Assembly: GCA_046294735.1 (NCBI GenBank)
Contig: JBKBKB010000003.1
Location: 310,001 to 374,000, forward strand
From: 34-65-8 sp046294735
GTDB taxonomy: Bacteria; Pseudomonadota; Alphaproteobacteria; Sphingomonadales; Sphingomonadaceae
Length of the DNA stretch: 64,000 bases
Reading direction: 5' to 3'
Shown: one piece after another, positions 1 to 8,943 of the stretch
Layout of the letters: each line of letters starts with the position of its first letter
How positions within the stretch are numbered: position 1 is the first letter of the stretch
Made by a program: the position numbers and the translations under genes
Notes under the pieces: generated by a model
Databases searched by the model: none
What the model was told of the DNA's origin: nothing
Seen by the model: the letters and a program-made list of their open reading frames with translations, nothing else

Positions 1-341
1 GCCGGTGCGTCCTCGGTGCCGAGCATCATGGTCAGGCCCCGTTCCGCCTGCCGGGCAATCGCGCGGGCAACCGGGGGCGGGGAATGGCCGAACATCGCGC
101 CGGTGTCCCCGAGGCAGAAATCATCGTAGCGGTGCCCGTCTACGTCCCACAGCTCGGACCCGGCGGCGCGCTCGGCATAGAGCGGGAAGGGTGTGCCCCA
201 GTCGAGCATCCAATGGAACGGCACGCCGCCATGCCAGTGGCGCGCGGCAGCCTCGCCCAGTGCAGCCGAGCGCGGGTTGGTCGCCCGAAAGCGGTCCTGC
301 TCCTCCTGGAGCATCCGGTCGATGGCGGTCTTGGCGATCAC
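1..341 (-). CDS. class III (PLP) aminotransferase, 3' part cut by window edge
   Basis: This is the N-terminal 113 residues of a minus-strand gene that runs off the left edge of the window. It reads from a GTG codon at 341-339, which overlaps the stop of the preceding puuB-like gene as GTGA, so translation is probably coupled. The visible part has the start of a class III aminotransferase of the glutamate-1-semialdehyde aminomutase or aspartate aminotransferase family type. After a leader helix come 'GGVPFHWMLDWGTPFPLY', then 'ELWDVDGHRYDDFCLGD' and 'GAMFGHSPPPV', the usual N-terminal strand and substrate-pocket segments. The catalytic lysine lies outside the window. Its place next to a gamma-glutamylputrescine oxidase-like gene suggests transamination of an amine or amino acid in that pathway. 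The exact substrate cannot be read from this fragment. Confidence 0.75.
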   Translation of the reverse strand, partial: MIAKTAIDRMLQEEQDRFRATNPRSAALGEAAARHWHGGVPFHWMLDWGTPFPLYAERAAGSELWDVDGHRYDDFCLGDTGAMFGHSPPPVARAIARQAERGLTMMLGTEDAP

Positions 342-1609
342 AGGCGGTCCTTCAGAGCATACCACAGCATTCCGGCCACATGCAGCGGATGGCGCAGCAG
401 CTTGCCGCCCGGAAACCTCTGCCTGGGCAGTTCGGCCATCAGGTCGAACCGCTCGGCGGTGCCGCGCATGGCCTCGACAATCAGTTCGCCTGCCAGTGTG
501 GTCAGCAGCACACCGTGGCCGGAATAGCCGTGGGCGTAGAACGTGTTCCCGATCCGCCCGAATTGCGGCAGCCGGTTGAGCGTCACCCCGACCATGCCGC
601 CCCAGCCATAGTCGATCTGCACCCCGCGCAGTTGCGGGAAAATCTGCTCCATGAATGGTCGGACGAAGTCCGCAATGCTGGCGGGCGGGGCAGGGGTGTA
701 TTTCTCCCCGCCGCCGAACAGCAGGCGGTGGTCGGCGGTAAGGCGGTAGTAGTTCAGAACGAAGCGGCTCTCGGCAATCGAGGCATTGGAGGGGATCAGC
801 GCGCGCGCCGTATCCTCACCCAACGGCACGGTCGCCACGTTATAGTTGGCGATCGGCATCATGGCGGAGCGGAAGGTTGGCTCAAGCTGGCCCACGTCGC
901 TGTCACAGGCGAGCACGCCCATGCGGGCGCTGATCGTGCCGTGAGGCGTGGTGACACGCACCGGGGCACCGTGGTCCATTGCCGTGGCCGGGCTGTCCTC
1001 GAAGATCCGCACGCCCGCTGCCTGCGCGGCATCAGCCAACCCCAGCGCATAGTTGAGAGGGTGGAGGTGGCCCCCGGCCGGATCATGGAGCCCGCCGTGG
1101 TAGGCTTCGCTGGCAACATAGCTGGGCACATCGGCGCGTTCGACCACTTGCAAGCTGTCTGCCGCTCCAAGCCGTTCCAGCACCTCGCAATCGTGCTTGA
1201 TCGTGTCGAGGTGCGCCGGCTTCCACGCAGCGTGAAAATGCCCGTCACGCAGGTCGCAGGCGATACCGTGGCGCGCAATCCGGGCGCGGACCCTGGCCCC
1301 CGCTTCCTGCCCCAGCGCGATCAGGGCGCGGGCGCGCTCCTCGCCGAATTCTGCCAGCAGGTCGGTCGCCGACCAGCGCATTCCCGGGATCATCTGCCCA
1401 CCGTTGCGGCCCGACGCGCCCCAGCCGATCCGCTTCGCTTCCAGCAGCACGACTGAATAGCCCGCCTCGGCCGCGCTCAAAGCCGCCGACAGCCCGGTGA
1501 ACCCGCCGCCGACCACGACCACATCGGCATCGACCGCGCCTTGCAGCGCCGGATGGCGCGGCGCCGGGTTTGCCGTCGCCGCGTAGTAACTGGGCGCATG
1601 CTCGCTCAC
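338..1609 (-). CDS. puuB: FAD-dependent gamma-glutamylputrescine oxidase-like enzyme
   Basis: A 423-residue FAD-dependent oxidoreductase of the DAO/GlpD fold. The dinucleotide-binding motif VGGGFTG is at residues 33-39 with the ribose-binding acidic residue E57, followed by GASGRNGGQ at about 64-72, which is characteristic of PuuB-type oxidases. A C-terminal GYSGHGV segment closes over the FAD. In Escherichia coli PuuB oxidises gamma-glutamylputrescine to the aldehyde and releases ammonia and H2O2. The start codon is GTG at 1609-1607. It lies 10 bp downstream of a glutamine-synthetase-like gene, and its stop overlaps the next gene by 4 bp, so the three form one minus-strand operon. The family is certain. 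The substrate is inferred from the neighbouring ligase and aminotransferases and could be another primary amine. Confidence 0.8.
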   Translation of the reverse strand: MSEHAPSYYAATANPAPRHPALQGAVDADVVVVGGGFTGLSAALSAAEAGYSVVLLEAKRIGWGASGRNGGQMIPGMRWSATDLLAEFGEERARALIALGQEAGARVRARIARHGIACDLRDGHFHAAWKPAHLDTIKHDCEVLERLGAADSLQVVERADVPSYVASEAYHGGLHDPAGGHLHPLNYALGLADAAQAAGVRIFEDSPATAMDHGAPVRVTTPHGTISARMGVLACDSDVGQLEPTFRSAMMPIANYNVATVPLGEDTARALIPSNASIAESRFVLNYYRLTADHRLLFGGGEKYTPAPPASIADFVRPFMEQIFPQLRGVQIDYGWGGMVGVTLNRLPQFGRIGNTFYAHGYSGHGVLLTTLAGELIVEAMRGTAERFDLMAELPRQRFPGGKLLRHPLHVAGMLWYALKDRL

Positions 1610-1619
1610 TCAGGCCAGC

Positions 1620-2969
1620 TCAGACGCGCAGCAGCAGATGCTCGCGTTCCCACGAGCTGATCACCGACTGATAGGCGAACAGTTCGGTTTCCTTGATCGC
1701 GTAGAACACTTCGAAGAAGTCTTCGCCCAGGTGCTGGCGCACCGCCTTGCACTTGCTGAACCGGTCCAGTGCACCTTCCAGCGTGCGCGGCAGGGTGCGG
1801 GCGCGGTTGTAGGCGTTGCCGGTCATGCTCTTGGGCGGCTGCATCCGCTCGACCATGCCGACATAGCCGCAGATCAGCGAGGCGGCGATGGCGAGGTAGG
1901 GGTTGGAATCGGCGCCCGGCAGCCGGTTTTCGATCCGCCGGTTGCGGCCATCGGAAATCGGGATGCGCAATCCGCATGACCGGTTGTCGGTGCCCCACTG
2001 GACATTGATCGGCGCGGCATTGTCAGGCCGCATCCGGCGGAACGAATTGACGTTGGGCGCGAACATCGGAGTGATCTGCGGCAGCAAGCGCACCAGGCCC
2101 GCGATGTGGCTGCGGAACAGCGCGCTGTCGCGACCGTTCTGGGTCGAGAACACGTTGCGCCCCGTGTCCATGTCGAGGATCGACTGGTGAATATGCATCG
2201 CGCTGCCCGGCTGATCCTGCATCGGTTTGGCGAGAAAGGTGCCATAGACCCCGTGCTCCAGCGCCACCTGGCGCACGATCCGCTTGAACAGCAGCACCTG
2301 GTCGGCCAGTTCCAGTGCGTCGCCATGGACAAAGTTGACTTCCAGCTGCGCCGCGCCTGCCTCGTGGATCATCGTGTCGATGTTGAGTTCGGCCTTTTCG
2401 CAGAAGTCGTAGATGTGCTCGATAATGTCCTCGAACTCGTTCAGCGCCTCCAGCCCGAACGGCTGGCTGGCGGTTTCCGAGCGGCCCGAGCGTCCGGCCG
2501 GCGGCTGGAGCGGAAAGTCGGAATCGAGGTTCTTGGAGACGAGGTAGAATTCCACCTCCGGCGCGATCACCGGTTGCCACCCGCGCTTGGCGTAAAGCTC
2601 CAGCACCCGCTTCAAGATCATGCGCGGCGCAATCTCGACCGGTTCGCCGGTCCGGGTGAAGGCGTCGGCGATGACATAGGCGGTCGGGGTCTGGAACCCC
2701 GGGGCTTCGCGCAGGGTGCTGGGATCGGGCACCAGCATCATGTCCGGATCGTAAGGCAGGACGATATCGTCGACATCGTCCGGGTATTCGCCGGTCACGG
2801 TGACGGAAAACACGCTGACCGGGATGCGCAGCGAGCGGTCGGTCAGCGATTTCAGAAACTTGTTCGCGGGCAGCACCTTGCCCCGCTGGATCCCGTTCAT
2901 ATCGGGAACGATGCATTCGACCTCGCTGATGCCGCGCTCACTGATCCAGGCGGCGATGTCGGTACTCAT
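1620..2969 (-). CDS. puuA: glutamine synthetase family ligase (gamma-glutamylputrescine synthetase-like)
   Basis: A 449-residue glutamine synthetase family protein, about the length of GSIII/PuuA-type ligases. Metal-binding glutamates are visible in the APEVEFY segment (E138, E140) and in the HEAGAAQLEVNF segment near residue 205. The ATP and substrate loops GSAMHIHQS, NSFRRMRP and SNPYLAIAA follow. In the Puu pathway this enzyme joins glutamate to putrescine with ATP, making the gamma-glutamyl intermediate that PuuB then oxidises. The nearby oxidase and aminotransferases support that role over nitrogen assimilation. An AGGAAGGGA ribosome site lies just before the ATG at 2969. It is the first gene of the minus-strand operon, and an intergenic region of about 70 bp separates it from the porin gene. 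It could act on another amine such as ethanolamine or an aromatic amine. Confidence 0.8.
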   Translation of the reverse strand: MSTDIAAWISERGISEVECIVPDMNGIQRGKVLPANKFLKSLTDRSLRIPVSVFSVTVTGEYPDDVDDIVLPYDPDMMLVPDPSTLREAPGFQTPTAYVIADAFTRTGEPVEIAPRMILKRVLELYAKRGWQPVIAPEVEFYLVSKNLDSDFPLQPPAGRSGRSETASQPFGLEALNEFEDIIEHIYDFCEKAELNIDTMIHEAGAAQLEVNFVHGDALELADQVLLFKRIVRQVALEHGVYGTFLAKPMQDQPGSAMHIHQSILDMDTGRNVFSTQNGRDSALFRSHIAGLVRLLPQITPMFAPNVNSFRRMRPDNAAPINVQWGTDNRSCGLRIPISDGRNRRIENRLPGADSNPYLAIAASLICGYVGMVERMQPPKSMTGNAYNRARTLPRTLEGALDRFSKCKAVRQHLGEDFFEVFYAIKETELFAYQSVISSWEREHLLLRV

Positions 2970-3040
2970 AAAATCCCTTCCTGTGCGGTCCGGCGAGGCA
3001 AGGATGCGCCGCCAGACCGCATTCTGTCAAAACTTCGCGC

Positions 3041-3742
3041 TCAAAACGCGAACGTAAGCCTGCCGACCACTGTCGCATTTCCTAGCGGGCTGAATGCGCG
3101 GGCGGTATCGACATAGTCGACAGTCGCCGTCACCCCGCTGCCGAGGTCATAGCTCGCGCCGATCAGCCAGTCGCGCTTGTTGTCGCCGAACGCTCCGTCC
3201 TCGATCCCGAACGTTCCATGCAGAGACAACGGCGTTTCCCCGATCGGCATCTCGCCGGAGATGTAGAAATAGACGTTGTCCTGGTTGCCAATATTGTCCT
3301 GCGAGGGCGCATAGGCGGCCCCCACAGTGATCGTCCCCGGGCCGACCGCAATGCCGACCGAGGCAAGGAATTCGACATAGTTGGAGTCACTGTTGCCCGG
3401 ATAGAGATAATAGACCGCCCCGACATCGAGGCTGACCCCCTCCAGATCGGCGGCATATCCGGCAAACAAATCAAGTTCGACGTCATCCGCACCGGTATTG
3501 AGCGCGACGTTGGAGGCCCAGACCCCGGCATAGAACCCGGATTCGTGCGAGACCGACACTTCGGCCGTGACCTGCGGATCTTTTGACGACAGGGAAATCC
3601 CGCGGAACCGGTAATCCGAATGGACCCCCACTTCGGCATCGATTTCCCACGCCCCGGCCGGCGCCTCCTCCGCCTCCTGGGCGAAAGCTCCGCTTGAGAC
3701 AAACAGCAGCGGCAGGGCCGCCATGGCGATCAATGTGCGCAT
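3041..3742 (-). CDS. TorF family putative outer-membrane porin
   Basis: A 233-residue exported protein with a clear signal peptide ending near AFA-QE (residues 20-23). It matches the TorF/Gcw_chp family of putative porins: the opening strand WEIDAEVGVHSDYRFRGIS, alternating aromatic beta-strands such as FYAGVWASNV, and a terminal aromatic residue in VVGRLTFAF, as expected for an outer-membrane barrel. A strong AGGAGGA ribosome site lies upstream of the ATG. It stands upstream of the amine-catabolic operon on the same strand, so it may serve amine uptake across the outer membrane. That role is an inference from position. The family is assigned from sequence pattern only, and no substrate is established for it. 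Confidence 0.7.
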   Translation of the reverse strand: MRTLIAMAALPLLFVSSGAFAQEAEEAPAGAWEIDAEVGVHSDYRFRGISLSSKDPQVTAEVSVSHESGFYAGVWASNVALNTGADDVELDLFAGYAADLEGVSLDVGAVYYLYPGNSDSNYVEFLASVGIAVGPGTITVGAAYAPSQDNIGNQDNVYFYISGEMPIGETPLSLHGTFGIEDGAFGDNKRDWLIGASYDLGSGVTATVDYVDTARAFSPLGNATVVGRLTFAF

Positions 3743-3999
3743 GATTCCTCAATCCTCCTGTCAGACGGGGATATATCGGATGTGTCCGGCCCGGTTCGGC
3801 GCCGCGCTGGCGCAGGGGCCACCATCCCCTTTCCCCTACCCCGTGCTATCTCCCGAAAGCGGGACGGCGACCAGCGCAATAAATCGGAGCTATTGCTATC
3901 GGATTTTCCGATACCCGGCTGTGCCGCAATCCTGCTGGACGATGCCCAAGGCTGATCCTAGCCATGGCGGCGCTTCCGAACATGGCAGGAACCACCGCG

Positions 4000-5313
4000 A
4001 TGACAGAGCCGAACGACCTCAGCGCTTTCTGGTTGCCGTTCACCGACAACCGCGGGTTCAAGCAGAATCCGCGCATGTTCGTGGCGGCGCAAGGCATGCA
4101 CTACACTGCCACTGCCGGGCATCAGGTGCTCGATGCCACCGGCGGGCTGTGGTGCGTCAACGCGGGCCATTCACGCCCGAAAATCGTTGAGGCGATCCGC
4201 AAGGCGGCGGGCGAGCTCGATTTCGCGCCGACGTTCCAGCTGGCCCACCCGCTGGCGTTCGAGGCGGCCTCGCGCCTTGCGATGATCATGCCGGATGGTC
4301 TGGACCGAATCTTCTTCTGCAATTCGGGTTCGGAAAGCGTCGACAGCGCGCTCAAGATCGCGCTCGCCTACCAGCGCGCGCGCGGGCAGGGCAGCCGGAC
4401 CCGGCTGATCGGGCGCGAGCGCGGCTATCACGGGGTCGGCTTTGGCGGGATCTCGGTCGGCGGGATTGTCGGCAACCGGCGGCAGTTCGGGACCCTGCTG
4501 GCAGGTGTCGACCACATGCGCCACACGCACGACCTGGCCCGCAATGCCTTTTCCCGCGGACTGCCGCTGCATGGCGCGGAGCTGGCGGACGATCTGGAAC
4601 GGATTGTCGCGCTCCACGGGGCGGACACGATTGCAGCCGTTATCGTCGAGCCGGTTGCCGGTTCCACCGGGGTGCTGATCCCGCCGCAGGGCTACTTGCA
4701 GCGGCTGCGCGAAATCTGCGACCGGCATGACATCCTGCTGATCTTCGACGAGGTGATCACCGCCTTTGGCCGCGTGGGCGGGGCAACGGCGGCGGAGCGG
4801 TTCGGGGTTATCCCGGACATCATCACCATGGCCAAGGGGTTGACCAATGCTGCCGTGCCGATGGGCGCGGTCGCGGTGCGGCGCGAGGTGCACGATTGCG
4901 TCGTGAACAATGCGCCGGCCGGGATCGAGCTGTTCCACGGCTACACCTACAGTGCCCATCCGCTGGCCGCGACCGCCGCCATCGCCACGCTCGACCTCTA
5001 TCGCGAGGAGGGTCTGTTCCAGCGCGCGCTGGAACTGGAGGATTACTGGGCGAACGCGGTCCACTCGCTCAGGGGCACGCGCCACGTGATCGACTGCCGC
5101 AATGTCGGCCTAATCGGCGGGATCGAGCTGGAGCCGCGCCCGGGCGCGCCGACCAAGCGCGCGATGGAGGTGTTCCACCGCGCATTCGATTCCGGCCTGC
5201 TGATCCGGGTGACCGGCGACATCATCGCCCTGTCCCCGCCGCTGATCCTCGAAAAGGCGCACATCGACGAGATCTTCGGCAAGCTGGCCGGGCTGATTGC
5301 TGCAGTGGACTAG
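4000..5313 (+). CDS. class III omega-aminotransferase (aspartate aminotransferase family)
   Basis: A 437-residue PLP-dependent aminotransferase of the beta-alanine/putrescine-pyruvate group. The open frame begins with ATG at 3964. The third ATG (4000), reading MTEPNDLSAFWLPFTDNR, is preferred because AGGA precedes it by 9 bases and the family usually begins there. The cofactor-binding motif NSGSESVDSALKIA is at about 105-120. The aspartate that holds the pyridine ring is in LLIFDEVITAFGRVG, and the Schiff-base lysine is K279 in ITMAKGLTN. It is divergent from the porin and amine operon. With the ligase and oxidase it can carry the amine group to pyruvate or remove it from the resulting amino acid. 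The precise donor is not shown by sequence. Confidence 0.85.
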   Translation: MTEPNDLSAFWLPFTDNRGFKQNPRMFVAAQGMHYTATAGHQVLDATGGLWCVNAGHSRPKIVEAIRKAAGELDFAPTFQLAHPLAFEAASRLAMIMPDGLDRIFFCNSGSESVDSALKIALAYQRARGQGSRTRLIGRERGYHGVGFGGISVGGIVGNRRQFGTLLAGVDHMRHTHDLARNAFSRGLPLHGAELADDLERIVALHGADTIAAVIVEPVAGSTGVLIPPQGYLQRLREICDRHDILLIFDEVITAFGRVGGATAAERFGVIPDIITMAKGLTNAAVPMGAVAVRREVHDCVVNNAPAGIELFHGYTYSAHPLAATAAIATLDLYREEGLFQRALELEDYWANAVHSLRGTRHVIDCRNVGLIGGIELEPRPGAPTKRAMEVFHRAFDSGLLIRVTGDIIALSPPLILEKAHIDEIFGKLAGLIAAVD

Positions 5314-5316
5314 CGC

Positions 5317-6435
5317 CTATTCCGCCAACACCTGCTCGACCGGAACGTAGTCGTAGCCCAGATCGCGCGCCACCGCTTCGTAGGTGACCTGTCCTTCGTG
5401 GACGTTCAGGCCTGCCGCCAGATGGGGATTGGCCAGCAGCGCGGCCTTCCAGCCCATGTTGGCGATCCGCAGCGCGTGCGGCAGGGTGACGTTGTTGAGC
5501 GCGTAAGTGCTGGTCCGCGCGACAGCGCCGGGCATATTGGCGACGCAGTAGTGGACGATCCCGTCGACGACATAGGTCGGGTCGGCATGGGTGGTCGCAT
5601 GACTGGTCTCGAAGCAGCCGCCCTGGTCGATCGCGACATCGACCAGGACTGCCCCGGGCTTCATGGTCGATAGCATCGCGCGGGTCACCAGCTTGGGTGC
5701 CGCAGCGCCCGGCACCAGCACCGCGCCGATCACCAGATCAGCCTCGGCAATGGAATCGGCGATATTGGCGCTGTTGGAAAAGCGCGTCTTGGCCCGGCTT
5801 TCGAAATACATTCCCAGCCGTTCGAGCTGTTCCGGATCGCGGTCGAGGATGGTCACGTCTGCACCCAGGCCGACAGCCATCTGCGCCGCATTCCAGCCGA
5901 CCACGCCGCCGCCGATGACGACGACTTTGCCCGGCATGACGCCCGGTACCCCGCCGAGCAGCACCCCGCGCCCGCCGTGCGCCTTCTCCAGCGCGGTCGC
6001 CCCGGCCTGGATGCTCATCCGGCCCGCGACCTGGCTCATCGGCTTCAGGAGAGGCAGCGAGCCGCCAGCGCCCGTCACTGTCTCATAGGCGATCGCGGTC
6101 ACGCCCGATTTGACCAGATCGGCGGTCTGCTCCGGATCGGGGGCTAGATGGAGGTAGGTGTAGAGCACCTGCCCCTGCCGCAGCATGGCGCGTTCGCCCG
6201 CCTGCGGTTCCTTGACCTTCACCACCATTTCGCATGTCGCGAAGATCTCTTCGGCAGTTGCGCGGATGCTGGCGCCAGCCGCCTCGTAAGCTGCATCTGC
6301 AACCCCGATACCCAGCCCGGCACCAGTCTCGACCCATACTTCGTGGCCGTTGATAGCCAGTTCGCGTACGCTTTCCGGGGTCAGGCCGACGCGGTATTCG
6401 TGGTTCTTGATTTCCTTGACGGTGCCGACGCGCAT
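5317..6435 (-). CDS. ald: alanine dehydrogenase
   Basis: A 372-residue NAD-dependent L-alanine dehydrogenase that interconverts alanine with pyruvate plus ammonia. The frame opens further upstream, but the ATG at 6435 gives the family's usual start MRVGTVKEIKNHEYRVG and has GGGAGAA seven bases before it. Catalytic residues of the family fall at their canonical numbers: R15, K75 (in VVKVKEP) and H96 (in YTYLHLAPD). The nucleotide-binding motif VIGGGVVG is near 170. It converges with the aminotransferase gene, with only a few bases between the two stops. The aminotransferase probably makes alanine from pyruvate, which this enzyme would regenerate, so the pair may close an amine-nitrogen cycle. 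A divergent Lrp-type gene probably regulates it. Confidence 0.95.
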   Translation of the reverse strand: MRVGTVKEIKNHEYRVGLTPESVRELAINGHEVWVETGAGLGIGVADAAYEAAGASIRATAEEIFATCEMVVKVKEPQAGERAMLRQGQVLYTYLHLAPDPEQTADLVKSGVTAIAYETVTGAGGSLPLLKPMSQVAGRMSIQAGATALEKAHGGRGVLLGGVPGVMPGKVVVIGGGVVGWNAAQMAVGLGADVTILDRDPEQLERLGMYFESRAKTRFSNSANIADSIAEADLVIGAVLVPGAAAPKLVTRAMLSTMKPGAVLVDVAIDQGGCFETSHATTHADPTYVVDGIVHYCVANMPGAVARTSTYALNNVTLPHALRIANMGWKAALLANPHLAAGLNVHEGQVTYEAVARDLGYDYVPVEQVLAE

Positions 6436-6569
6436 TGCAGTTCTCCCGCAGTTTGACTGTCCGGGATGATACCCGGTTCCAAGCGGTAAATCCTGCCAGA
6501 GTTGCGTGCCAATCGGTTCTCGTGCAGGAAAACATCCCGCAACACTGACCAATTGCAGGAATTCCGGTC

Positions 6570-7028
6570 ATGGATAGGACTGATCACCGTATCCTGTCCC
6601 TGCTGCAGCAGGACTCGACCCGCTCGATCGCTGACCTGGCGATGGCGGTCGGGGTCTCGACCTCGGCCTGCCACCGCCGGATCAAGGCGCTGGAGCAGAC
6701 TGGCGTGATCGCCGGCTATGCCGCCCGGCTCGATCCCCAAGCCTTGGGCCTCAAGCTGCAGGCCTATGTCGAGATTACGCTGACCAGCCAGAGTGAGGAG
6801 TCGATGGAGCGGTTCGAACAGGCAGCGGCGGGGTTTGACGATATTCTCGAATGCCGGCTGATGTCTGGTGCGGCGGATTATCTCTTGCGGGTGGCTGCGC
6901 ATGATCTGGAGCATTTCGACCAGATCCACCGCGCCTGCCTGTCACGCCTGCCGGGTGTTTCCTCGATGCGGTCGAGTTTTGTCATCCGCACCACCAAGCG
7001 CTGGGCCGGTTATCCGGTCAGGGCCTGA
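6570..7028 (+). CDS. Lrp/AsnC family transcriptional regulator (AldR-like)
   Basis: A 152-residue Lrp/AsnC regulator. An N-terminal winged helix-turn-helix (about residues 1-50, with GVSTSACHRRIKALEQTGVI as recognition region) is followed by the RAM ligand-binding sandwich (about 70-145). The gene is divergent from ald with 134 bp between the start codons, the usual arrangement of AldR/BkdR-type activators that respond to L-alanine. AGGA nine bases before the ATG is its ribosome site. The perfect palindrome GGAATTCC at 6558-6565 overlaps this site and could be part of an operator, but it is too short to claim. Family assignment is firm. Its control of ald is inferred from the arrangement. Confidence 0.88.
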   Translation: MDRTDHRILSLLQQDSTRSIADLAMAVGVSTSACHRRIKALEQTGVIAGYAARLDPQALGLKLQAYVEITLTSQSEESMERFEQAAAGFDDILECRLMSGAADYLLRVAAHDLEHFDQIHRACLSRLPGVSSMRSSFVIRTTKRWAGYPVRA

Positions 7029-7191
7029 ACTGGCCGCAAAGGTGCCGGAAACGGCAAAGGCCGGACATGCCGGTCCGAAGACCACCATGCCCGACCCTTG
7101 CGACCCAAAGAGCGCGATGCACTCTTGGAACCGCGCCCTATAGGGCCGATGTATGAATATAGCCTGTCGAAGCCTGCAAGAATGTGACGGG

Positions 7192-8058
7192 TCAGGCGGT
7201 CGGCACGGCAAGCGGCATGTTGTCGATCAGCCGGGTGGTGCCGATCCGGGCGGCCACCAGCAGGCGAACCGGGCGCTGGCCCGCCGCGTCCACCGGTTTG
7301 AGCGAGATCGCATCGGCAAGGCCGGCATAGTCGATCTGGTGGAACCCGGCCTGTTCCAGCGTCTGCTTCAACTCGGCCAGGGCAAGTGCGGACACGTGGC
7401 CGGACTCGATCCGGGCGATGGCATGGCGCATCGCCTGGGGCAGGATGGCGGCGGCAGCACGCTGGTCCGGCGTGAGGTAACGATTGCGGCTGGACATGGC
7501 GAGGCCGTCCGCTTCGCGTACGATGCCCACGCCGAAAATGGCATCCGGTTGCGGCGCGCCCAGGTTTAGGTCGCGGGCCATTTGCCGGATCACTGCCAGC
7601 TGCTGCCAGTCCTTTTCCCCGAAGAAGGCAAAGTCCGGCAACACCTGGTTGAACAGTTTGCATACCACGGTGGCGACCCCGTCGAAGTGGCCCGGCCGGG
7701 CCTCGCCGCAAAAATGCATCGCGACGGCGCGCACGCTGATCGAACTGGCGAAGCCTTCGGGATACATCTCGCCGACCGGCGGCGCCCACAGCAGGTCCAC
7801 CCCTTCGGCCTGGAGCAGGCGCTGATCCTCGTCCAGCACGCGCGGATAGGCGTCGAGATCCTCGGTCGGGCCGAACTGGGTCGGGTTGACGAAGATCGAG
7901 ACCACGACCCGCTCGGCGCGCTTTTTCGCTTCCCGCACCAGCGTCAGGTGCCCTTCGTGCAGGGCGCCCATGGTCGGCACCAGCGCCAGTCGCGCGCCGC
8001 CCCGCCGCAGATCGGCGACGGCGGTTCTCAACATGTCGAGGCGGGAGACAGTTTGCAC
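7192..8058 (-). CDS. panC: pantothenate synthetase
   Basis: PanC condenses pantoate with beta-alanine using ATP to make pantothenate, the coenzyme A precursor. The protein has 288 residues from a GTG at 8058 (VQTVSRLDMLRTAV), preceded by GAGGGG at eight bases. This start gives the family's normal length. The frame itself could open as far as 8121, which would add an unconserved arginine-rich leader. The HIGH-type motif is in TMGALHEGHL, the KMSKS-like region in GLAMSSRNRYL, and FVNPTQFGP and FFGEKDWQQL are family signatures. It is divergent from mipZ. About 160 bases without a recognisable gene separate it from the lrp gene at 7028. Confidence 0.95.
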   Translation of the reverse strand: MQTVSRLDMLRTAVADLRRGGARLALVPTMGALHEGHLTLVREAKKRAERVVVSIFVNPTQFGPTEDLDAYPRVLDEDQRLLQAEGVDLLWAPPVGEMYPEGFASSISVRAVAMHFCGEARPGHFDGVATVVCKLFNQVLPDFAFFGEKDWQQLAVIRQMARDLNLGAPQPDAIFGVGIVREADGLAMSSRNRYLTPDQRAAAAILPQAMRHAIARIESGHVSALALAELKQTLEQAGFHQIDYAGLADAISLKPVDAAGQRPVRLLVAARIGTTRLIDNMPLAVPTA

Positions 8059-8142
8059 GGATTCGGCCCCTCGGATAGAACGCAGGCGGGGCGCTGTTGC
8101 ACACCGGCTCCCCGCTATCAACCAGCAGGAAGGCTATTGCAC

Positions 8143-8943
8143 TTGTCCACCACCCGCCCCCACCGGATTGTCTTCGCCAACGAGAAAGGCGGAACGGGCA
8201 AGTCAACCACGGCGGTCCATGTCGCCGTGGCGCTCGCCTATCGCGGGGCGCGGGTGGCGGCGATCGATCTGGACCCGCGCCAGCGCACCCTGCACCGCTA
8301 CTTCGAGAACCGCGACGAGACCGCCCAGCGGCGCGGCATCGCATTGCCGACCGCCCGGTGCGAGGTGTTTCATGGCACCACCATAGAAGAACTGGACGCC
8401 CTGTTCGCCGAACTGGGTGATGATGCCGATTTCATCGTCGTCGATACGCCCGGGCGAGACGATCTGTTCGCCCGCCATGCGGCGGTAGAGGCAGATACGC
8501 TGGTCACCCCGCTCAATGACAGTTTCGTCGATTTCGACCTGATCGGCCAGGTCGATGCCGAGACTTTCAAGGTCCGCCGGCTCAGCTTCTACGCCGAGCT
8601 GATCTGGGAAACCCGGAAGAAGCGGGCGCTCGAACGGCGGCAGGAAATCGACTGGGTGGTGGTCCGCAACCGCACCGGCCATGTCGAGGCGCGCAACATG
8701 CTTCGGATCGAGAAAGCACTGACCGAGCTCAGCAAACGGGCCGGTTTCCGCGTGGCCAGCGGGCTGTCCGAACGCGTGATCTACCGCGAGCTGTTTCCCT
8801 CCGGCCTGACCTTGCTCGACAAGGGGCACCTGGGCGAACTGGGCACCAGCCACCTGGTCGCCCGGCAGGAGCTGCGCGGCCTGGTGCAGGGGCTGCACCT
8901 GCCCGAAGTCGCGAAGCGCGCGCCGGATCTGGAACTGGCCTGA
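8143..8943 (+). CDS. mipZ: MipZ-type ParA ATPase, division-site regulator
   Basis: A 266-residue deviant Walker ATPase of the MipZ family. The most likely start is TTG at 8143 (then STTRPHRIVFANEKGG), with AGGAAGG nine bases upstream. The deviant Walker A KGGTGKST is at residues 15-22, the DLDPRQRTLHRYFENR segment at about 42-57 is typical of MipZ, and VVDTPGRDD is the Walker B region. In Caulobacter MipZ forms a gradient from the ParB-bound origin and inhibits FtsZ assembly except at midcell. In alphaproteobacteria it replaces MinCD. Its stop overlaps the following small J-protein gene by one base (TGATG). It is divergent from panC. Confidence 0.92.
   Translation: MSTTRPHRIVFANEKGGTGKSTTAVHVAVALAYRGARVAAIDLDPRQRTLHRYFENRDETAQRRGIALPTARCEVFHGTTIEELDALFAELGDDADFIVVDTPGRDDLFARHAAVEADTLVTPLNDSFVDFDLIGQVDAETFKVRRLSFYAELIWETRKKRALERRQEIDWVVVRNRTGHVEARNMLRIEKALTELSKRAGFRVASGLSERVIYRELFPSGLTLLDKGHLGELGTSHLVARQELRGLVQGLHLPEVAKRAPDLELA

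Noticed and set aside
5..1456. A 483-residue open frame on the plus strand
   Set aside because: It lies antisense to the puuB-like gene, is rich in arginine and proline, and shows no family pattern. It is a shadow caused by high GC.
7029..7191. Possible small RNA or tRNA in the gap after the lrp gene
   Set aside because: It contains only short stems. No tRNA, SRP RNA or 6S RNA pattern could be fitted on either strand.
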